NCBI GenBank assembly: GCA_002840155.1
Contig: PGZH01000007.1
Coordinates: 152,858-216,857 of the forward strand
Reading direction: 5' to 3'
DNA length: 64,000 nt
DNA from: Gammaproteobacteria bacterium HGW-Gammaproteobacteria-13
GTDB lineage: Bacteria > Pseudomonadota > Gammaproteobacteria > Pseudomonadales > Pseudomonadaceae
This document shows, piece after piece, positions 37,352 to 52,595 of the stretch. Numbering within the stretch: position 1 is the first letter of the stretch; each line of letters starts with the position of its first letter. The position numbers and the translations under genes were made by a program. Under the pieces are notes generated by a model that saw only the letters and a list, made by a program, of their open reading frames with translations, was not told where the DNA came from and did no database searches.

Positions 37352-38245
37352 TCAGAGCAGACTAAGCTGGCTTTCGAAGCTGCGCCGCTCACCGCTTAGC
37401 GGGTCGATAAAGCTCAGCCCCTTGGCCAGTAGTTTCAGCGGTTTGCTGTAGTCATCCGGCGCATCGGGAGCATCGCTGACCTCGGGATAGAACGGGTCAT
37501 TGAGGATCGGCGCACCCAGCGCCGCCAGGTGCACACGCAGCTGATGCTTCTTGCCGGTAACCGGATACAGCCGGTACAGCCAGTGCTCGCCCAGGCGCTG
37601 GGCGACTTCGATACGGGTTTCAGTATTGGCCTCACCGGCCACTTCCTGCATGCGAAAAAACGGCTCGGCGCCCTCCAGCCGCGTCGCCCGCAGCAGCGGA
37701 AAACCCAGTTGCGGCAAAGCCGCCGCCAGCGCCTCGTAGCACTTATCCATCTGCCGCAGGCGAAACAGCGCCTGGTACTGACCACGGCTGGCACGGTTGG
37801 TGGAAAACAACACCAGGCCTGCAGTGTGCCGATCAATCCGGTGCAGCGGCACCAGGTCGGCATTGCCCAGGCGCTTGGCCAGGCGCGCCTGCAGGGTCTG
37901 CTCGACGTATTCGCCAGCCGGCATCACCGGCAGAAAATGCGGCTTGTCGGCCACCAGCAAATGCTCATCGACATACAGCAGGGTTTCCTCGAAGGGAATC
38001 GGCGTCTCCGCTGGCACTTCACGAAAGTAATGAACCTTGAGCCCTTCGCGATAAGCCGCAGCCATGTCGAGCGGCTGCCCCTGCGCGTCCAGCACCCGAC
38101 CACGGGCGATCCGCTCCTGCCACACCACTGGCGCAATAGCCGGAAAATGCGCGCACAGGCATTCGAACACAGTCGCCCAGTTGCCACGCGGCAGATGCAG
38201 GGTACTGGGGCGCATATTCGACGGGGAACGGGCTTCAACAGGCAT
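37352..38245 (-). CDS. RluA family pseudouridine synthase
   Basis: This 297-residue protein has the RluA catalytic motif HRIDRHTAGLVLFS (catalytic Asp in HRIDR), preceded by VDEHLLVADKPHFLPVMPAG and followed by CYEALAAALP, with the C-terminal GKKHQLRVHLAALGAPILND block. It should convert a uridine of rRNA or tRNA to pseudouridine. The substrate cannot be told from the sequence alone. I chose the ATG at 38245; a TTG just before it and an ATG at 38215 are alternatives. Confidence 0.9.
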   Translation of the reverse strand: MPVEARSPSNMRPSTLHLPRGNWATVFECLCAHFPAIAPVVWQERIARGRVLDAQGQPLDMAAAYREGLKVHYFREVPAETPIPFEETLLYVDEHLLVADKPHFLPVMPAGEYVEQTLQARLAKRLGNADLVPLHRIDRHTAGLVLFSTNRASRGQYQALFRLRQMDKCYEALAAALPQLGFPLLRATRLEGAEPFFRMQEVAGEANTETRIEVAQRLGEHWLYRLYPVTGKKHQLRVHLAALGAPILNDPFYPEVSDAPDAPDDYSKPLKLLAKGLSFIDPLSGERRSFESQLSLL

Positions 38246-38279
38246 CAACGCACTCGATCAGGCAGACACATAAACAGAC

Positions 38280-39221
38280 TCACTCGGGCCAGAACGCGCG
38301 AATACCCGCCACGCCCTGGGCGCCGACCTGCCAGGCCTGCCCTACATCGGCCGGGGTAACGCCACCCAGCAGGTAGGCCGGCTGATTAAAGCCCTGCAGC
38401 AGCTCGGCGACCTGCGCCCAGCCCAGCGGCTGCGCATCGGGGTGAGTCTGGGTGGCTTGCACGGGAGACAGGGTGATGAAGTCCACGCCCATCTGTGTGG
38501 CCAACTCCAGCTCTTTAGCCGAGTGGCAGGACGCCGCCAGCCAGCGCTGCGACGGAAACGGCCGGCCGCCTGCGCTCAATTCACGCAACTGCTGCGCCGT
38601 CAGATGCCAGCCAGCGGCGGGGAAATCGCCCAGCCATTCCAGCGGACCTTTAAGCATCAGCTGCGCCTTGCCGGCGCAGAGGCCAAGGGCATCCACGGCA
38701 ATGTCGCGGTACTGCGCATCAAACATTGCCGGGGCACGCAGTTGCAGCAAACGAATACCGCTTTTCAGCGCGGCCTGGATACCGCGCAGCAGCTCGGGAC
38801 CACTCAGCCCCTCGGGGGTAATCAGATAACGCTCGGGCAAACGTGCTGCCGCGACAATCGGTCGATTGGCGGCGGGAAACTCATAGTCGCCCAACTGCCG
38901 AGGGCTGACCCAGGCCAGCGGCTGACCTTCAGCGCCATGGGGCTCACCGGTAAAGGCCGAGACTTCCCAGACATCCAGCAGCACCTGTTTGTCCGGGTAA
39001 TCGTGGCGCACCTGAATCAACGGCCGCGCGGCAGTCGGGCGGATGCCCAGCTCCTCGTCCAGCTCGCGGGCCAGGGCCGACTGCACCGTCTCACCGGCCT
39101 CGACCTTGCCACCGGGAAACTCCCAAAGGCCGCCCTGGTGCTTATCCTCGGGCCGTTTGGCGAGCAAAATCTGCTCGTCCACGCCGCGAATCACCGCAGC
39201 GGCTACATGAATACGCTTCAC
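38280..39221 (-). CDS. mutT: MutT Nudix hydrolase fused to a ThiE-like domain
   Basis: This 313-residue protein joins two domains. Residues 1-130 are a MutT-type Nudix hydrolase with the box GKVEAGETVQSALARELDEE (38-57) that removes 8-oxo-dGTP from the nucleotide pool. Residues about 135-313 resemble thiamine-phosphate synthase (LRAPAMFDAQYRDIAVDALG, then YLLGGVTPADVGQAWQVGAQ). This fusion is common in Gammaproteobacteria; the second domain's activity is unproved. The start is GTG with AGGAGG ten bases upstream and overlaps the stop of the glutathione transferase gene by four bases. Confidence 0.92.
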   Translation of the reverse strand: MKRIHVAAAVIRGVDEQILLAKRPEDKHQGGLWEFPGGKVEAGETVQSALARELDEELGIRPTAARPLIQVRHDYPDKQVLLDVWEVSAFTGEPHGAEGQPLAWVSPRQLGDYEFPAANRPIVAAARLPERYLITPEGLSGPELLRGIQAALKSGIRLLQLRAPAMFDAQYRDIAVDALGLCAGKAQLMLKGPLEWLGDFPAAGWHLTAQQLRELSAGGRPFPSQRWLAASCHSAKELELATQMGVDFITLSPVQATQTHPDAQPLGWAQVAELLQGFNQPAYLLGGVTPADVGQAWQVGAQGVAGIRAFWPE

Positions 39222-39850
39222 GCCAGATGTTCCTCCTGGGCGGCTTGGTACCAGCGCTGAAACGCCGGCCACTGATAGATCGTCTCGACATAGGCAGCAG
39301 CCTCTGCCGGCAGCGCCACCTGATAACTGCGCAAACGCGCCGCCACCGGGGCAAAGAACGCATCGGCCAGGCAGGGCTGACCAAACAGAAAGGCGCCTTC
39401 CTGACCAAAGCGCTGTCGGCACTCGGCCCACAGGGCGCAGATTCGCTGGATATCGGCCATGGCATCGGCGGGTATTTCAGCCAACGCCTGATTGCGCTTG
39501 AGGTCCATCGGCAGGTGGCTGCGCAACGCGACAAAGCCACTGTGCATCTCGGCGCAGGCACTGCGTGCCAGTGCACGGGCAGCCCGCGTCTGTGGCCATA
39601 GCTGGGCTGCGGGGAAACATTCGGCCAGGTATTCGCCAATCGCCAGGGAATCCCAGATCGCGCCATCGTCGCTGATCAGCAGCGGCACCTTGCCGGTCGG
39701 CGAGTGCTGCAAAATCTGCGCGCGGGTATCGGGACGGTTCAGGGTAATCAGCTGTTCGGCATAGGGCACACCGCTCAGTTCCAGGGCCAGCGCCGCACGC
39801 AGCGACCAGGACGAATAGGTTTTGTCGCCGATAACCAGAGTAAGTGACAT
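39218..39850 (-). CDS. Glutathione S-transferase family protein
   Basis: This 210-residue protein has an N-terminal thioredoxin-like half (LVIGDKTYSSWSLRAALALE, PTGKVPLLISDDGAIWDSLA with the glutathione-binding Pro-Leu and Asp-Ser) and a helical C-terminal half. It is likely a cytosolic glutathione transferase; the substrate is unknown. It is translated just ahead of mutT with a four-base GTGA overlap, so the two are one unit. The pairing with an oxidised-nucleotide hydrolase hints at oxidative damage control, which is inference. Confidence 0.9.
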   Translation of the reverse strand: MSLTLVIGDKTYSSWSLRAALALELSGVPYAEQLITLNRPDTRAQILQHSPTGKVPLLISDDGAIWDSLAIGEYLAECFPAAQLWPQTRAARALARSACAEMHSGFVALRSHLPMDLKRNQALAEIPADAMADIQRICALWAECRQRFGQEGAFLFGQPCLADAFFAPVAARLRSYQVALPAEAAAYVETIYQWPAFQRWYQAAQEEHLA

Positions 39851-39909
39851 GGGCTGCGCTCGCTGCGGGAAGGTCGCATGACCTTAAAAGGCGACTCCCG
39901 CAATAGCAA

Positions 39910-39945
39910 ATTCCCGTTGCTCATGGGGGCATGAGCAACGGGAAT
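39910..39945 (-). terminator. Long perfect hairpin after argJ
   Basis: A perfect 16-bp stem (ATTCCCGTTGCTCATG and its complement) encloses a four-base GGGG loop. It lies 31 bases after the argJ stop and ahead of the glutathione transferase gene. The downstream flank on the minus strand is only modestly T-rich (TTGCTATTG), so it may be a weak terminator or a 3'-end stabiliser. Confidence 0.6.
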
Positions 39946-39976
39946 GCGGGCAGTCAAACAGCAGGTAAGTGGCGGA

Positions 39977-41194
39977 TCAGGTGCGGTATTCGGCGTTGAT
40001 CTTCACGTACTCGTGGGACAGGTCGGTGGTCCAGATGGTCTCACTGCAGCCACCGCGGCCCAACTCGATGCGGATGCTGATCTCTTCCTTGGCCATCACG
40101 GCGGCGCCCTGCTCTTCGGTGTAACTGGCAGCGCGGCAGCCACGGCTGGCGATGCACACATCGCCGAGGAACACGTCGATCAGGCTGACATCCAGTTGCG
40201 CCACACCGGCGTAACCGACGGCGGCGAGAATGCGCCCCCAGTTCGGGTCGGAGGCAAACAGCGCGGTCTTGATCAGCGGCGAGTGGGCCACCGCGTAACC
40301 GACATCCAGGCATTCCTGGTGGGTCGCGCCGCCGTTGACCTGCACGGTGACGAACTTGGTCGCGCCTTCACCGTCGCGGACGATGGCCTGAGCCACTTCC
40401 ATGCACACGCTGAATACCGCTTCCTTGAGCTTGGCGAACAGATCACCACTGGCCTGGGTGATTTCCGGCAGGGCCGCCTGGCCAGTGGCGATCAGCATGC
40501 AGCAGTCGTTGGTTGAGGTGTCGCCGTCGATGGTGATGCGGTTGAACGACTTGTTCGCCGCATCACGGACCAGGTCCTGCAGCACGCTGCGCGCGACCTT
40601 GGCGTCAGTGGCGATATAGCCGAGCATGGTCGCCATATTCGGGCGAATCATCCCGGCGCCTTTACTGATGCCGGTCACGGTGACAGTCACGCCATCGTGA
40701 ACAAACTGGCGGCTGGCGCCCTTGGGCAGGGTGTCGGTGGTCATGATGCCGGTGGCGGCTTCAGCCCAGTGGTTCTCGGACAAATCGTCGAGAGCCGCCT
40801 GCAGCGCACCTTCGATCTTCTCGACCGGCAGCGGCTCGCCAATCACCCCGGTGGAGAACGGCAGCACGGCGCCCTCATCCACGCCGGTCAGCTGAGCCAG
40901 GGCGGCACAGGTGCGCATGGCATTCGCAAGGCCCGGCTCGCCGGTGCCGGCGTTGGCGTTACCGGTGTTGGTCAGCAGGTAACGCACGCTGCCCTGCACA
41001 CGCTTCTTGGCCAGAATCACCGGCGCCGCGCAGAACGCATTGAGGGTAAACACACCCGCTACGCTGGAGCCTTCGGCACATCGCATCACTACCACATCCT
41101 TGCGCCCTGGGCGTTTGATGCCCGCCGAAGCGATGCCCAGCTCGAAACCTGGAACCGGGTGCAGGGTAGACAACGGGCCAAGACCAACAGCCAT
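39977..41194 (-). CDS. argJ: Bifunctional ornithine acetyltransferase / N-acetylglutamate synthase ArgJ
   Basis: This 405-residue enzyme moves the acetyl group from N-acetylornithine to glutamate in cyclic arginine synthesis. It cleaves itself between Ala and Thr in the motif [20 protein letters not shown], and Thr becomes the nucleophile. [14 protein letters not shown] and the C-terminal [15 protein letters not shown] are typical. The ATG at 41194 has AAGGAG nine bases upstream; earlier in-frame codons are not needed. Arginine export (argP/argO) appears elsewhere in the window but is not linked. Confidence 0.96.
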   Translation of the reverse strand: MAVGLGPLSTLHPVPGFELGIASAGIKRPGRKDVVVMRCAEGSSVAGVFTLNAFCAAPVILAKKRVQGSVRYLLTNTGNANAGTGEPGLANAMRTCAALAQLTGVDEGAVLPFSTGVIGEPLPVEKIEGALQAALDDLSENHWAEAATGIMTTDTLPKGASRQFVHDGVTVTVTGISKGAGMIRPNMATMLGYIATDAKVARSVLQDLVRDAANKSFNRITIDGDTSTNDCCMLIATGQAALPEITQASGDLFAKLKEAVFSVCMEVAQAIVRDGEGATKFVTVQVNGGATHQECLDVGYAVAHSPLIKTALFASDPNWGRILAAVGYAGVAQLDVSLIDVFLGDVCIASRGCRAASYTEEQGAAVMAKEEISIRIELGRGGCSETIWTTDLSHEYVKINAEYRT

Positions 41195-41236
41195 AGAGAA
41201 CGCTCCTTGAGGTGGTAGGACTGATTGCGATGGTAA

Positions 41237-41269
41237 AACGCCGCGAGCGGTCAGACCGTTCGCGGCGTT
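41237..41269 (-). terminator. Terminator after secA
   Basis: AACGCCGCGAGCGGTC pairs with GACCGTTCGCGGCGTT around a single-base loop (one G-T pair). It lies 63 bases after the secA stop and 43 bases before the argJ start. Confidence 0.75.
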
Positions 41270-41331
41270 AATCAAGCTGGGCCAAGCATAGCCAACTTCA
41301 CTGTCGGCTCAACCCGCTCTACACGGGCTGT

Positions 41332-44064
<2,733 letters not shown>

Positions 44065-44181
44065 ATCGACAGGATCTTCCAGGCGTATGGATTGAGGGCG
44101 GCTGAACAGCGACCCATGCAGCCTTTATGGCTGCGTGCGAAGGGGGCATTCTACCCGGAAACGCAAACGAGGAAAGCGGCG

Positions 44182-45108
44182 TTATTCGACGTCGTTAACC
44201 CGGGCTATATAGCTGGCTGGATTGACCAACCGGCCATGCTTGGTGACTTCGAAGTGCACATGGTAACCACTGGCACGGCCGCTGCGGCCGACCTTGGCAA
44301 TGGTCTGGCCGCGCTGCACCAGGTCACCGATCTGCACCTGATTGCTCTTGTTGTGCGCATACAGGGTCGTATAGCCATCAGCATGGCTGATCTCCACGGT
44401 ATGCCCGTAACCTGACTTGACCCCGGAGAAGCTCACCACGCCGGCTGCGACGGCCACCACATCACTGCCGGGTTTGGCGGCAAAATCGACACCTTTATGC
44501 TGGGTATTGCGCCCGGTCAGCGGGTGCACGCGACGACCGAAGGGCGAGGACATATAGCCATGGCGCACCGGCATACCGGACAGGTACTCGGCCTCATTCA
44601 GCTGTCGCTCGCCGATCAGCTGCTCCAGCACTTCCAGCAGTTGTTCGCGGCTGTCCAGGCGCAGACTCAGGCGATCGAGCTCATCCATAAACGGCGGCGG
44701 CGCATACGCGGCGTCACCCAGGGCATCTTCCGCACCGCCCTGGCCAACATTAAGGGAGAAGTCGAATTCGTTGGCATCCAGATCCGCCAACTCGGTGAGG
44801 CGTGCACCCAAGGCATCCAGGCGGGTCAGGCGCGCCTGCAACTCAGCGACATGCACGGCGAAGGCATCCAGTTGACGCTGCGCATCACGCCGCACTTCGC
44901 CGACTTCGGCGCGCTGCTGATCCATGGCCTGGTTGAGCTGGGTGTCGTCATGCACCTCAACCGTTGCTGGCGCCCACCAGGCACCGACGGCCACACCGCT
45001 GGCCAGCGCTGCGCCGAGCGCCAGCAGCAACGCCAGCAATAGCCAGCGCAGATCCAGACTGAGCGAGCGTGCGGCACCGTGGTGCCGACTAAGTAGAATG
45101 ATGTGCAC
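44182..45108 (-). CDS. M23 (LytM) family peptidase
   Basis: This 308-residue protein has an N-terminal membrane anchor (WLLLALLLALGAALASGVAV), a coiled-coil region (about residues 60-105 and 140-165) and a C-terminal LytM domain with zinc ligands in HKGVDFAAK (HxxxD) and HVHFEV. Such proteins cut peptidoglycan cross-links or, when inactive, activate amidases; here the zinc ligands are intact. The start is GTG. It is divergent from dciA. The setting beside secA and the dcw/lpxC genes suggests a housekeeping envelope role. Confidence 0.9.
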   Translation of the reverse strand: MHIILLSRHHGAARSLSLDLRWLLLALLLALGAALASGVAVGAWWAPATVEVHDDTQLNQAMDQQRAEVGEVRRDAQRQLDAFAVHVAELQARLTRLDALGARLTELADLDANEFDFSLNVGQGGAEDALGDAAYAPPPFMDELDRLSLRLDSREQLLEVLEQLIGERQLNEAEYLSGMPVRHGYMSSPFGRRVHPLTGRNTQHKGVDFAAKPGSDVVAVAAGVVSFSGVKSGYGHTVEISHADGYTTLYAHNKSNQVQIGDLVQRGQTIAKVGRSGRASGYHVHFEVTKHGRLVNPASYIARVNDVE

Positions 45109-45189
45109 GGCCTTCCCCTAGTGGTGAAGCGTCAGTCGGCAGCAGCGATTCTGCTACCATGGCGGCTCCACTTTTTCAGGCGTCCTGCC

Positions 45190-45645
45190 ATGACTTTTCG
45201 TCCTTTGCCGGCCCGGGCTCCCGCCGCGCTGTTGCGCGAAGCGAAACCCCTGAAGGCGCTGTTCAATCAAGCGCAACGCATTGATCGTCTGCAGCACCTA
45301 CTGGAAAGCCAGCTGCAACCTGCTGCTCGCGAACACTGCCATGTAGCCTCATGGCGCGAGGGCTGCCTGCTGCTGATAATCACCGACGGCCACTGGGCCA
45401 CGCGCCTGCGCTATCAACAAAAACGCTTGTTGAAACAGCTGCAGGCACTCGAAGAATTCGCGACCTTAACGAAGATCTTGTTCAAGGTGCAACCTCCGAC
45501 TGCCGAAAGGCATGTACCAGGTCGCACAATTTGCCTATCCAGTAGCGCCGCAGAAAACATTCAGGCCACCGCCGACGGCATCAGCGATCCCAAGCTACGC
45601 GCCGCCCTGGAGCGCCTGGCCAAGCACGGCAAACCCAGCGACTAA
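45190..45645 (+). CDS. dciA: DciA-type (DUF721) replicative helicase loader
   Basis: This 151-residue protein belongs to DUF721, whose member DciA loads or handles the replicative helicase DnaB in bacteria lacking DnaC. The N-terminal KH-like domain is visible (LQPAAREHCHVASWREGCLL, then ATRLRYQQKRLLKQLQALEE). Pseudomonas uses DciA. The ATG at 45190 follows a weak ribosome site. It is the only plus-strand gene in this stretch; its C-terminal tail (LRAALERLAKHGKPSD) is helical. Confidence 0.88.
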   Translation: MTFRPLPARAPAALLREAKPLKALFNQAQRIDRLQHLLESQLQPAAREHCHVASWREGCLLLIITDGHWATRLRYQQKRLLKQLQALEEFATLTKILFKVQPPTAERHVPGRTICLSSSAAENIQATADGISDPKLRAALERLAKHGKPSD

Positions 45646-45726
45646 GTACTTATATGTCTGCTAAAACGCAGGCAAGAAATGATCGGGAATAATTGTAAGG
45701 GTGCCCCCCAGGGATGGCAGGCCAAT

Positions 45727-45754
45727 AAAAATGAGGCCACCCGAAGGTGGCCTC
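45727..45754 (-). terminator. Terminator after lpxC
   Basis: GAGGCCACC pairs with GGTGGCCTC around a CGAA tetraloop. On the minus strand it is followed by CATTTTTATT, giving the T run for lpxC, whose stop is 27 bases upstream. The A run on the other side means it may act on dciA as well. Confidence 0.88.
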
Positions 45755-45781
45755 AAAAAACAAAGTAAGGAGGGTATTGCG

Positions 45782-46729
<948 letters not shown>

Positions 46730-46805
46730 TCAACAATGGCCGGCGATGATAGCAGAACCGGCCTTTGCTGAACACCAATCACCCCAATACTCCTGATACA
46801 TTTCA

Positions 46806-47993
46806 TCAATCGGCCTGACGACGCAGGAACGCCGGGATGTCCAGGTAATCCAGGTCATCCTGTGGGTTCAGCTTGGCCGCAGTGGCAGCGCCGCCGTGGC
46901 TTTGACGCTGAACGGTCGGACGCTCGTAGTCCTTGTAATTGACGCTCTGCTCGGCACGCGCCGGGGCTGCTGCGTTGCTGCCAGTGCTGGCAGAAACTTG
47001 CACAGTATTGTCGATAACCTTGACCGGCTTCTCGATACGCGCACCCAGACCAGTGGCAACCACAGTCACGTGCAGCTCGTCGCGCATGTCCGGATCGATC
47101 ACGGTGCCGACTTTGACGGTGGCGTGCTCGGAAGCGAACTGCTCGATGATGTTACCCACGTCGGAGTACTCACCCAGGGACAGGTCAGGGCCGGCGGTGA
47201 TGTTCACCAGGATGCCGCGCGCGCCTTGCAGGTTGACGTCTTCCAGCAGCGGATTGCGGATCGCCGCTTCGGTGGCTTCACGCGCACGGTTCGGACCGCT
47301 GGCGCAGCCAGTGCCCATCATCGCCATGCCCATTTCGCTCATCACGGTTTTCACGTCGGCGAAGTCGACGTTGATCATGCCCGGACGCTTGATGATGTCG
47401 GAAATACCGCGCACGGCACCGGCCAGTACATCGTCAGCCTTGGCGAAAGCCGACAGCAGGCTGGCGTCCTTACCGAGGATGGTCAGCAGTTTTTCGTTCG
47501 GGATGGTGATCAGCGAGTCGACGCTTTCCGACAGTGCGCGGATGCCTTCTTCGGCGATCAGCATGCGCTTCTTGCCTTCGAACGGGAACGGACGGGTCAC
47601 CACCGCAACGGTGAGGATGCCCATTTCCTTGGCCACCTGAGCAATTACAGGGGCTGCACCGGTACCGGTACCGCCGCCCATGCCCGTGGTGATAAAGACC
47701 ATATCGGTGCCTTGCAGCACTTCAGCGATACGCTCGCGATCTTCCATAGCCGCCTGACGGCCGACTTCCGGGTTAGCACCCGCGCCGAGACCCTTGGTCA
47801 CCGCAGTGCCCAGCTGCAGCACGGTACGTGCGCCGATGTTTTTCAGTGCCTGTGCATCCGTGTTGGCGCAGATGAACTCAACGCCTTCAATGTTGTTTTT
47901 CGCCATGTGATTGACAGCATTACCGCCGCCGCCGCCCACGCCGATGACCTTGATGACTGCACTTGCTGGTGCGCTGTCTACGAGTTCGAACAT
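46806..47993 (-). CDS. ftsZ: Cell-division GTPase FtsZ
   Basis: This 395-residue tubulin homologue forms the division ring. The tubulin signature GGGTGTGAAPVIAQVAKEMG is intact, as is the T7-type loop region (VNIDFADV-like VDFADVKTVMSEMG). A variable linker leads to the conserved C-terminal peptide DYLDIPAFLRRQAD that binds FtsA and ZipA. AAGGAG lies before the ATG. It is the last division gene of the dcw run. Confidence 0.99.
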   Translation of the reverse strand: MFELVDSAPASAVIKVIGVGGGGGNAVNHMAKNNIEGVEFICANTDAQALKNIGARTVLQLGTAVTKGLGAGANPEVGRQAAMEDRERIAEVLQGTDMVFITTGMGGGTGTGAAPVIAQVAKEMGILTVAVVTRPFPFEGKKRMLIAEEGIRALSESVDSLITIPNEKLLTILGKDASLLSAFAKADDVLAGAVRGISDIIKRPGMINVDFADVKTVMSEMGMAMMGTGCASGPNRAREATEAAIRNPLLEDVNLQGARGILVNITAGPDLSLGEYSDVGNIIEQFASEHATVKVGTVIDPDMRDELHVTVVATGLGARIEKPVKVIDNTVQVSASTGSNAAAPARAEQSVNYKDYERPTVQRQSHGGAATAAKLNPQDDLDYLDIPAFLRRQAD

Positions 47994-48037
47994 TTTCCCT
48001 CTCCTTTACTTTCTAGTTGTAACGCCTACTGCAAAAA

Positions 48038-49285
48038 TCAGAAATTGCCCTGGACCCAGCGTTTCAGCCGTTCCAGCACAGGTTGTTTGGGTTCATCGCT
48101 GTAGCTGCCAAGCGCAGACATGGAGATGCCGTCGGCCTGCTTTTGCAGTCCGTACAGCAACAGGCCCACGCCTGTGGAATAAATCGGGTTACGCACCACA
48201 TCGGCCAGGCCCTTGACGCCCTGGGGCACGCCCAGGCGCACCGGCATATGGAAAATCTCTTCGGCCAGCTCCACCGCCCCTTCCATCTTCGCCGTACCGC
48301 CGGTGAGGACGATGCCCGCAGGGATCAGGTCTTCGTAGCCACTGCGGCGCAGTTCGGCCTGGATCAGGGTGAACAGCTCGTCATAACGCGGCTCAACCAC
48401 TTCGGCCAGGGACTGGCGCGACAGGTCACGCGGCGGACGATCACCGACGCTCGGCACCTTGATGGTTTCGCCAGCACCGGCCAGCTTGGCCAGGGCGCAG
48501 GCGTAGCGGATCTTGATTTCTTCGGCGTACTGAGTCGGCGTACGCAGAGCCATGGCGATGTCGTTGGTCACTTGATCACCGGCAATCGGGATCACCGCGG
48601 TGTGGCGGATCGCGCCTTCGGTGAAGATGCAGATGTCGGTGGTACCGCCGCCGATGTCGACCAGGCATACGCCCAGCTCTTTCTCGTCATCGGTGAGCAC
48701 CGCATAAGCCGAGGCCAGTTGCTCAAGAATGATGTCGTCGACTTCCAGGCCGCAGCGACGCACGCATTTCTCGATGTTCTGCGCAGCATTTACCGCGCAG
48801 GTCACTACGTGCACCTTGGCTTCCAGACGCACGCCGGACATGCCCAGCGGCTCACGTACGCCCTCCTGGTTATCGATCACGTAATCCTGCGGCAGGGTGT
48901 GCAGTACGCGCTGGTCGGCCGGAATGGCCACGGCCTGGGCGGCGTCGAGTACGCGCTCCAGATCCGCCGGGCTGACTTCACGATCACGAATGGCGACGAT
49001 GCCGTGGCTGTTGAGGCTGCGAATATGGTTGCCGGCCACACCGACGAAAGCCGAGTGGATACGGCAGCCGGCCATCAGCTGCGCTTCTTCAACAGCGCGC
49101 TGGATCGACTGCACGGTGGACTCGATATTCACCACCACGCCCTTCTTCAGGCCGCGCGAAGGATGGGTGCCGATACCGACGATTTCCAGTTGGCCGTCCG
49201 CATTCACTTCACCGACCAGCGCCACCACCTTGGAGGTACCGATGTCGAGGCCGACGATCATCTTGCCGCTCTGCACGTTTGCCAT
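48038..49285 (-). CDS. ftsA: Cell-division protein FtsA
   Basis: This 415-residue actin-like ATPase anchors FtsZ to the membrane. Visible are phosphate-1 (IVGLDIGTSKVVALVGE), the connect/phosphate-2 region (CLVDIGGGTTDICIFTEGAI), the adenosine motif (IVLTGGTAKMEGAVELAEEI), and the C-terminal amphipathic helix (LERLKRWVQGNF) that binds the membrane. The ATG at 49285 gives the family N-terminus; the upstream in-frame extension overlaps ftsQ and is rejected. Confidence 0.98.
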   Translation of the reverse strand: MANVQSGKMIVGLDIGTSKVVALVGEVNADGQLEIVGIGTHPSRGLKKGVVVNIESTVQSIQRAVEEAQLMAGCRIHSAFVGVAGNHIRSLNSHGIVAIRDREVSPADLERVLDAAQAVAIPADQRVLHTLPQDYVIDNQEGVREPLGMSGVRLEAKVHVVTCAVNAAQNIEKCVRRCGLEVDDIILEQLASAYAVLTDDEKELGVCLVDIGGGTTDICIFTEGAIRHTAVIPIAGDQVTNDIAMALRTPTQYAEEIKIRYACALAKLAGAGETIKVPSVGDRPPRDLSRQSLAEVVEPRYDELFTLIQAELRRSGYEDLIPAGIVLTGGTAKMEGAVELAEEIFHMPVRLGVPQGVKGLADVVRNPIYSTGVGLLLYGLQKQADGISMSALGSYSDEPKQPVLERLKRWVQGNF

Positions 49286-49305
49286 GGCTCTTGTCTTCTC
49301 CTGAT

Positions 49306-50181
49306 TCACTGCACGACAGCGGTTGGTGCCGCCGTGGGCGCTACCGGCTCGCGCCATGCCACGGCCAGGCCATTGGCATAACGCAGATCGATCCGCGCAA
49401 TATTCGTTTGTTGCTCTTTCAAGGCCTTGGTGTAGATGGCCGTGAAGCGCCGCATTTTTTCCACCAGATGGTCACGCCCCAGCAGCAGCTCGATGCCCTG
49501 CCCGGTGGAGAGGAACCAGCTGCCGCGCTCACGCAACTCCAGGCGCGCCACGGAAAAGCCCATGGGCCGCAGCATCTGGCTGAGCACCTGGTATTGCTGC
49601 ATCACCTGCTGCTGCGCACGCTTGGGGCCATACAGCTGCGGCAGGTGTTGATAATTGGCCAGTTCCTGCGGCGCAAACGCCTCGCCCTGGTTGTTCAGCA
49701 GTGCCTCATCGCCCCAGCGGGCAATCGGCAATTGTTCTTCCAGGCGCACCACCAACTGATCCGGCCATACGCGGCGCACCTGGGCACTGGCAATCCATGG
49801 CATCAGCTCCAGCTCGCGGCGCAGGCTAAGCAGATCAACCTTGAAAAAGCTCGCGCTGGCATAGGGTGCAATGCGCTGCTGTACGGCCTGCTGATTGACG
49901 TAGCTGAGGTCGCCCTCGACGCTGATCCGCGCAATCGGCTGGTCGGCATAGGGCAGCGCGCGCAACGACAACTCGTAGGTGCCGTAACCCAGTGCGAGCA
50001 GCAACAGCGGCCAGGCCAGATGCTTGAGCCAGCCGCCCAATCCAGCAAGGCGGGCTTTCGGCAGGCTCACCCGCAGGCTGATCGGCTCCTTGGCCACCAA
50101 ACGGCTGGCGCCGCGCGGCACAGACTTGCCGCGCACGGGAGCGCGGTTCGAGCCTGGCTGGTGACGCAAGGTGGCCGTCAT
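49306..50181 (-). CDS. ftsQ: Cell-division protein FtsQ
   Basis: This 291-residue bitopic protein has a cytoplasmic tail, one membrane helix ([17 protein letters not shown], about residues 53-70), a POTRA domain ([20 protein letters not shown]) and a beta domain that binds FtsL and FtsB. It links early and late division proteins. It lies between ddlB (3 bp upstream) and ftsA (20 bp downstream), the standard order. Confidence 0.97.
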   Translation of the reverse strand: MTATLRHQPGSNRAPVRGKSVPRGASRLVAKEPISLRVSLPKARLAGLGGWLKHLAWPLLLLALGYGTYELSLRALPYADQPIARISVEGDLSYVNQQAVQQRIAPYASASFFKVDLLSLRRELELMPWIASAQVRRVWPDQLVVRLEEQLPIARWGDEALLNNQGEAFAPQELANYQHLPQLYGPKRAQQQVMQQYQVLSQMLRPMGFSVARLELRERGSWFLSTGQGIELLLGRDHLVEKMRRFTAIYTKALKEQQTNIARIDLRYANGLAVAWREPVAPTAAPTAVVQ

Positions 50182-50184
50182 GAC

Positions 50185-52587
<2,403 letters not shown>

Positions 52588-52595
<8 letters not shown>

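Noticed and set aside
44116-44133. Small hairpin GCAGCC-TTTAT-GGCTGC upstream of secA as a secM-like or regulatory element
   Set aside because: The stem is only six pairs, without a T run or a leader peptide frame, so there is not enough to call a terminator or regulator.
47400-49380. Long open frames on the plus strand opposite ftsZ and ftsA
   Set aside because: They are shadows of GC-rich, strongly codon-biased genes; the translations lack known domains and the minus-strand products are certain.
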